Below the pieces are notes generated by a model, which saw only the letters and a list, made by a program, of their open reading frames with translations, searched no databases and was not told the origin of the DNA. A program made the translations under genes and the position numbers. Below, in pieces: positions 59,742-64,000 of a DNA stretch of 64,000 bases; within the stretch, counting starts at the first letter, position 1; each line of letters starts with the position of its first letter. This DNA comes from Dysgonamonadaceae bacterium (GTDB taxonomy: Bacteria > Bacteroidota > Bacteroidia > Bacteroidales > Azobacteroidaceae). The stretch lies in contig JAITQA010000075.1 of NCBI GenBank assembly GCA_031289145.1, forward strand, positions 43,643 through 107,642, given 5' to 3'.

Positions 59742-62700
59742 TTATTGTCCCAAAACGATTATTTTTTTTGCTTTAGTTGCTTCTTTACTACTTGATGTGC
59801 TGACTACAGCACGGTAGATATAAATTCCCGGTTGTACCCTGCTACCTGCATTATTGACCAGATTCCATTCAATCGGGTAAGATTTCAGGAAAGCGGAAGA
59901 ACCTCTTTCGGCATGGCTCCATACGGCTCGGCCGGTCAAGTCATAAATCCTTATTTCTATATCCAATTGTGTTTCAGGTAGACTATGGGTCAGAACAAAA
60001 TAAGTGTTTGTACGCGCCGGATTTCCCTGCGCCTGCAAATCGAAAATCTCCGGTTTATAACCCTTTACAACATTGAAATGCAAAGAATCCACAGCAGGAT
60101 TATTCAGTATATCCCAGACCCTGAACAATAAGGAATGTCTACCGGACGGCAGTTCCGGAATCGAAAAACCGATAGTTCCTTCCACATCACTCTCGGCTTT
60201 GTACTGATTGTTCAAGACATAAGTCCATGTCGGATTACCGTCGATGCTGATCAGGATATCGTGTCCCAGTCCGCTGCCTGTCCGGTTAATTCCGTCTTCA
60301 TCATACACAGAAGCAAAAAAATAGGGTGTTTCGTTTACATCATCGCCATCTTTGAAATTTTCATTATTGAGAAATAAGCGTACAATCTGGGGCGCTGCGT
60401 CATTCCCACCCGGATTATCGCCTGTGCCGGCCAATTTATAACGGAGAAAACTACCTGATGCATCTCTTTCCTGTTGGGGAGCGGCGGCATAAAAATTCAT
60501 TTTCCCAAAATCATCGGTATACGAGATATCTAAAGGTACTGTAAAAGTGAATTCAAAACTTCCATTTTTCACTTCATTATCGCCCGAATAAACTTTGAAT
60601 GGATAATTTGTAAAAGAAAAATAATTTCCGGCGGTATTGGTATTGATAGAGCGGACGGTTTGCTTGCTGTCGAAAACATTTGTATTCAAGCTACCCGAAA
60701 AATCTTCGACTACATTACCGGCAGCATCCACAATTGTCCCCGATAAAGCAACCTTATCCAAAGCTTTGAAAACAAATTCCTCTCCGTTCTGTACCGATTT
60801 CCCGTTTATGGATTCCAAACGGACTTGCAGGTCCGGATAATTCAATTCCAAAGCAGGGTCGCCTAACAGCACATAATTCAACTTATTGGAATCTCCCATC
60901 AGGTTCACTTTACTTTTTCTCAGCACATCGCCCAGGCGCAGATGCCGACCATCTTCTTTCTCAAACAAATGCCGCATCAGTTGTTGGTTGATATTGGAAT
61001 TATTTACCGAATACACTATGCGACTGGTGGTAAAGAGCGCAATCGCTCCTCCTTTTTTGTTCAGAAAAGCCTCTTCACCTCCGGAAATAGTCGTCCCGTC
61101 GAACCAGCCGAAATCGCAAGTAGCCGTAATCCAGAGCGGTAAATGTTCGAAATTCATCTGCCGGACATCTGAAATTTGCAGCATATCCTCCGATGACCAG
61201 GCGCTCGTACTGCCGTGGCCGGTATAATTCAACAGGAAACAACCTTCTTTTAAATCATTCAAAAAAGCTTTTTTCGCCTCCGGAAAAGTCGTTTTTCCAT
61301 TGACATTTACCGATTTATAGGCGTCCATATAATATTTCGACAAGCTATATTCCGGATGATTGTCATCCATGTATACGGCCAATAAATCGGCTTGCGAAGC
61401 GTGTTCGCAATAATTACTCGGAGCATATCCGTCGGTATTATCCGCCGTGAAAATAATCTTGTTTTTCCAATTGCCGTATTGAGTATTGTCCATATAAGCT
61501 ATCACTTTGTTCACAGCATTTTCTGCCTGAACAAGCGAACTTACGGGAAAACGGCCAATACCCAGGTCTATTGCATCGGAAGCAATACTGAGACCTTCCC
61601 TGTCATCCAAAAATCCGAAATAATCGTCCGTGCCGAAAGACGCTTCTTCGTCCAGAGATTCTTTTACCTGAAACGTCAACAAATAATATTTTGTATCCAT
61701 TTTGGCTATTTCCGATGTAAGATGACGATTATCAAACACGCCGTCTCCGAACAACAACAGATAGCGCGGCTTATCGGCTTCAGATGTAGCCCGGTCGTAA
61801 AACATTTTCATAAAACGGCGGTAAGCGGTTGCATCGGGTGAGCCAGAGGAAAATTCGTTGAACACCAATTTGTCATTCACAACCGCCACGTTCAAACCGG
61901 AATGGGAACGATGTTTTTCTGCCAATTTTTCGGCGTATGGCAAAAAGACCTCCGGCGCCAGAATAACCATATCAGTCTGTGGCAAGCCATGCAAGTCTTG
62001 ATTTTTCACCTCCCCGGCAAATACCGGCGCAGGAAAAGTTTTACTCAAATCGACCATCACGTATTCATGCAAAGTATTATTGTCGGAAACCGACGAAAAA
62101 TGCAAATTGCTTCCCTCTGAAGTTGTCTGTACAAGGCGGGTATCGAAATTGCCCGTCACATCCCACACCAGGCAGGAGGAAGAAGCGTTATCTATGGAAT
62201 ACCGGACAGGGTTCGACAGGCTTTCTTTATTCCGGAAAAAAGTATATCCGGTATTGTAGAAACGCAAGGCGCGTTTTACATTTAAAGCAATGAAGTTCAG
62301 ATTAGCATAGATTTGTCCGGATGCATTGTAGGATACGGTTGCCGCAATCTGCTCCGATTTTTCATCCGGCCAAATTTTCCATCCTTCTACAAGCCGCGCT
62401 TTCTGATAAGCGCCTGCCGGAGGTTGAATTTGCAATGCCAATTGCGTCTCCCCTATTGTCAAACGCACATTATCTGTGGTTTTAGGAGCGCCGGCAAAAG
62501 ACAAACGCATCTTACCCGGATCCGAAGTGACGCCCGGAATCGTAAAATAAAAACGTTGGTCACCCGGTTTATTGACAAACGTTTCGCCGAACAATTCTCT
62601 TCCCGTATGGGATATTGTCAACGAATCCCGTTCATGCAAAAAATAATCGTCGAAAACAGTCAGCGTTGTTGTTGCTCCGGAGACGGAAGGAATGGTTCCC

Positions 62701-63182
62701 ATTTCTTTCGGGCCGTCCGTTTCGCTTTCAGTCAGAAAATAGTTGGCAGAAGTCGAATACGGATTATTCTCGTGTTCAAAAGCATCACGTGTTCTGTTAT
62801 ATGTCCATTTCACCATCCCTCGCCCGTAAAAAAGCAGGTAATCACCTGAATTGAAAACGCCATCGCTACCTTTATTTATATAAACCGATACCTCAGGAAG
62901 GTCATCGACATAAGGCATGGAAAAATCTTCATCCAATAGCCAGGCGCCATATCCATAAATCTTCACTTTAGAAGGGTCGTTGATGCCGTTTTTCTTTAAA
63001 TCATCGTAAGTCAGTTTATAAACGGCATTTTCGGTCACCTTTATACGAATCCATTTTCCGGACGACAAAACGGAATTCTTCGCGTACCGACTTCCGTCGT
63101 TTTCCGCAAAAAGCATCTGCAACGGGACAATCATCCATAGGATTGCCGCGCACACTCTCCAGTTTATTTTAGTTACGCTCAT
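59742..63182 (-). CDS. porU: Type IX secretion sortase PorU (C25 peptidase)
   Basis: A 1146-residue secreted protein with a signal peptide (AAILWMIVPLQMLFA). It cuts the C-terminal signal from T9SS cargo and attaches cargo to surface lipopolysaccharide. The gingipain-type catalytic residues are H656 in NYTGHGSTSAW and C689 in TATCDFGWFDG; the preceding domain has LLLFGDGVFDNR. The end (residues about 1055-1146, with LDIEIRIYDLTGRAVW and VQPGIYIYRAVV) is itself a T9SS-type C-terminal domain. porV follows by 88 bases. The presence of the pair implies cells export proteins by this route. Confidence 0.96.
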   Translation of the reverse strand: MSVTKINWRVCAAILWMIVPLQMLFAENDGSRYAKNSVLSSGKWIRIKVTENAVYKLTYDDLKKNGINDPSKVKIYGYGAWLLDEDFSMPYVDDLPEVSVYINKGSDGVFNSGDYLLFYGRGMVKWTYNRTRDAFEHENNPYSTSANYFLTESETDGPKEMGTIPSVSGATTTLTVFDDYFLHERDSLTISHTGRELFGETFVNKPGDQRFYFTIPGVTSDPGKMRLSFAGAPKTTDNVRLTIGETQLALQIQPPAGAYQKARLVEGWKIWPDEKSEQIAATVSYNASGQIYANLNFIALNVKRALRFYNTGYTFFRNKESLSNPVRYSIDNASSSCLVWDVTGNFDTRLVQTTSEGSNLHFSSVSDNNTLHEYVMVDLSKTFPAPVFAGEVKNQDLHGLPQTDMVILAPEVFLPYAEKLAEKHRSHSGLNVAVVNDKLVFNEFSSGSPDATAYRRFMKMFYDRATSEADKPRYLLLFGDGVFDNRHLTSEIAKMDTKYYLLTFQVKESLDEEASFGTDDYFGFLDDREGLSIASDAIDLGIGRFPVSSLVQAENAVNKVIAYMDNTQYGNWKNKIIFTADNTDGYAPSNYCEHASQADLLAVYMDDNHPEYSLSKYYMDAYKSVNVNGKTTFPEAKKAFLNDLKEGCFLLNYTGHGSTSAWSSEDMLQISDVRQMNFEHLPLWITATCDFGWFDGTTISGGEEAFLNKKGGAIALFTTSRIVYSVNNSNINQQLMRHLFEKEDGRHLRLGDVLRKSKVNLMGDSNKLNYVLLGDPALELNYPDLQVRLESINGKSVQNGEEFVFKALDKVALSGTIVDAAGNVVEDFSGSLNTNVFDSKQTVRSINTNTAGNYFSFTNYPFKVYSGDNEVKNGSFEFTFTVPLDISYTDDFGKMNFYAAAPQQERDASGSFLRYKLAGTGDNPGGNDAAPQIVRLFLNNENFKDGDDVNETPYFFASVYDEDGINRTGSGLGHDILISIDGNPTWTYVLNNQYKAESDVEGTIGFSIPELPSGRHSLLFRVWDILNNPAVDSLHFNVVKGYKPEIFDLQAQGNPARTNTYFVLTHSLPETQLDIEIRIYDLTGRAVWSHAERGSSAFLKSYPIEWNLVNNAGSRVQPGIYIYRAVVSTSSSKEATKAKKIIVLGQ

Positions 63183-63185
63183 TAT

Positions 63186-63803
63186 CTAATATACATGAAA
63201 ATCAAGCAAATTCCTGTCGCCGACAAATCCTTGCAAATGATTGTCTATTGCAACATTTCCGACGCCATGGGGAGTACCCGTAAAAATCAAATCTCCCATT
63301 TTCAAGGTAATGAACCGGCTGACATAAGCGATAATCTCATCCACTTGAAACAGCATATCGGCCGTATTACCTTCCTGCACCCTTGTTCCGTCTATATCCA
63401 AACGGAAAGAGAGATGGTTAATATCCGTACCCAAAGTTTCCAACGCGATGAAATCGCCGATTACAGCTGAGTTATCAAATCCTTTACTCAATTCCCAGGG
63501 CAGACCGTTTTTTTTGAATTTATTTTGTAAATCCCTGGCTGTAAAATCGATACCTACCGTTATTTCATTGTAATACCGGTAGGCGAATCTTTTGGAAATG
63601 CTCTTCCCTAAGCGGTCGATCTTTACCACAATTTCCGTTTCATACTGCACATCGCCCGAAAAATCAGGAATGTAAAAAGGCTTCCCGTCTTTCAGCAATG
63701 AAGTATCCGGCTTCATAAAAATAGTAGGCTCTATCAGTATTAACGGATTATGCATCTCTTTATTGTGGGAAGCATAATTCATCCCGACACAAATGATTTT
63801 CAT
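63186..63803 (-). CDS. Fumarylacetoacetate-hydrolase-family protein
   Basis: A 205-residue protein. I start at the ATG at 63803 because MKIICVGMNYASHNKEM is the normal family opening; 13 extra codons upstream are unlikely. FAH-fold signatures are PTIFMKPDTSLLKDGKPFYI, YETEIVVKIDRLGKSISK, VGIDFTARDLQ, ELSKGFDNSAVIGDFI and MGDLIFTGTPHGVG. Members are metal-dependent hydrolases, isomerases or decarboxylases of 2-oxo acids; the reaction here is unknown. It is directly upstream of porU (3 bases). Confidence 0.9.
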   Translation of the reverse strand: MKIICVGMNYASHNKEMHNPLILIEPTIFMKPDTSLLKDGKPFYIPDFSGDVQYETEIVVKIDRLGKSISKRFAYRYYNEITVGIDFTARDLQNKFKKNGLPWELSKGFDNSAVIGDFIALETLGTDINHLSFRLDIDGTRVQEGNTADMLFQVDEIIAYVSRFITLKMGDLIFTGTPHGVGNVAIDNHLQGFVGDRNLLDFHVY

Positions 63804-63872
63804 ACGTACTTTTTTCATCAAAGGTAAGAAAAAATTTGACAAATGAAATTACAATTAGTAGAAAACAATCAT

Positions 63873-63880
63873 TATCTTTG
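63873..63880 (+). promoter_or_regulatory. -7 promoter element at the right edge
   Basis: TATCTTTG at 63873-63880 fits TAnnTTTG and points rightward, away from the FAH gene. The next ATG is at 63886, nearly leaderless, in a frame that looks non-coding further on. Confidence 0.45.
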
Positions 63881-63904
63881 TACAGATGACGGAACTGTAT
63901 ATAG

Positions 63905-64000
63905 ACGAAGACACTTTTCCGGGAATACAAAGATGGCGCCAAGTTAACCATGTACGGTTCCATGGGAATGAACGGCGTAATAGAGATTCATACCAAAAGA
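63905..64000 (+). other. Fragment resembling the end of a TonB-receptor plug domain (cut by window)
   Basis: After a TAG at 63902-63904 one frame is open to the edge and reads EYKDGAKLTMYGSMGMNG followed by VIEIHTKR. This resembles the end of the TonB-dependent receptor plug (LKDGAALALYGARAANGVIL-type). No start codon fits a full receptor, and the frame before it is stopped; the peptide LYIDED in another frame just upstream could be the earlier part of the same plug. It may be a gene continuing to the right or a decayed remnant. Confidence 0.45.

Overview
The window is one chromosomal segment of a Bacteroidota bacterium of the order Bacteroidales. The support is a PorU/PorV type IX secretion pair, a truncated hybrid two-component sensor of polysaccharide-utilisation type, a NUDIX-type AraR regulator beside arabinose genes, DUF5686, DUF4369 and GIN-domain proteins, and promoters of the form TTTG-N(~19)-TAnnTTTG. 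A Dysgonomonadaceae/Porphyromonadaceae-like relative is my inference; no rRNA gene is present to settle it.

Layout. 1-4.5 kb (minus strand): the N-terminal sensor half of a hybrid two-component regulator running off the left edge, an S4 RNA-binding protein, and uxaC preceded by two palindromic operators. 4.6-5.7 kb: dinB. 5.8-10.3 kb: an unusual two-gene cassette. Its first gene encodes an AAA ATPase with a C-terminal RyR domain; the second encodes a TIR-domain protein with a repetitive beta-rich tail. It is the best candidate here for an undescribed conflict or defence system. 10.4-12 kb: a lipoprotein amidohydrolase. 12.2-21.4 kb: an arabinose locus on the minus strand (araR, then GH51 arabinofuranosidase, araD, araA, araB, mutarotase, sodium symporter) with perfect inverted repeats in the araR-GH51 gap. 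21.4-22.5 kb: a gene graveyard with a decapitated radical-SAM/SPASM gene, an Rhs-core fragment and a short palindromic repeat.

22.5-39.5 kb is mostly housekeeping and envelope genes: dTDP-4-dehydrorhamnose reductase, a Crp/Fnr regulator, a DUF5686 outer-membrane protein, panD with two acyltransferase-fold genes, an alpha/beta hydrolase, a membrane LytTR regulator, a GIN-domain lipoprotein, CCA-adding enzyme, two small lipoproteins, threonine aldolase, aspartate kinase, MarC and an AspT/YidE-type transporter. 39.6-41.6 kb carries two adjacent Fic-domain genes, one with a Bro-N domain, the other with a VbhA-like segment and a winged helix. 41.8-50.2 kb holds rpmE2, asnA, an initiator tRNA, kdsB, a KefB-like antiporter, an AlbA_2 protein, a phosphopantetheinyl transferase, tgt and lptG.

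50.2-56.8 kb is a TetR-OMF-MFP-RND efflux operon ending in a small PII-like protein. 57.2-57.9 kb is an outer-membrane beta-barrel gene. 58-63.8 kb is the operon FAH-family hydrolase, porU, porV, ispF. The extreme right edge holds a promoter and a fragment resembling the end of a TonB-receptor plug domain.

A recurring theme is short palindromic or AT-rich elements sitting inside or at the ends of genes: an in-frame palindrome in araB, a 33-nt insertion-like segment in the phosphopantetheinyl transferase gene, an AT-rich spacer family giving the last codons of two genes, and a terminator hairpin holding the ispF stop codon. No CRISPR array, intact insertion sequence or rRNA operon was seen.
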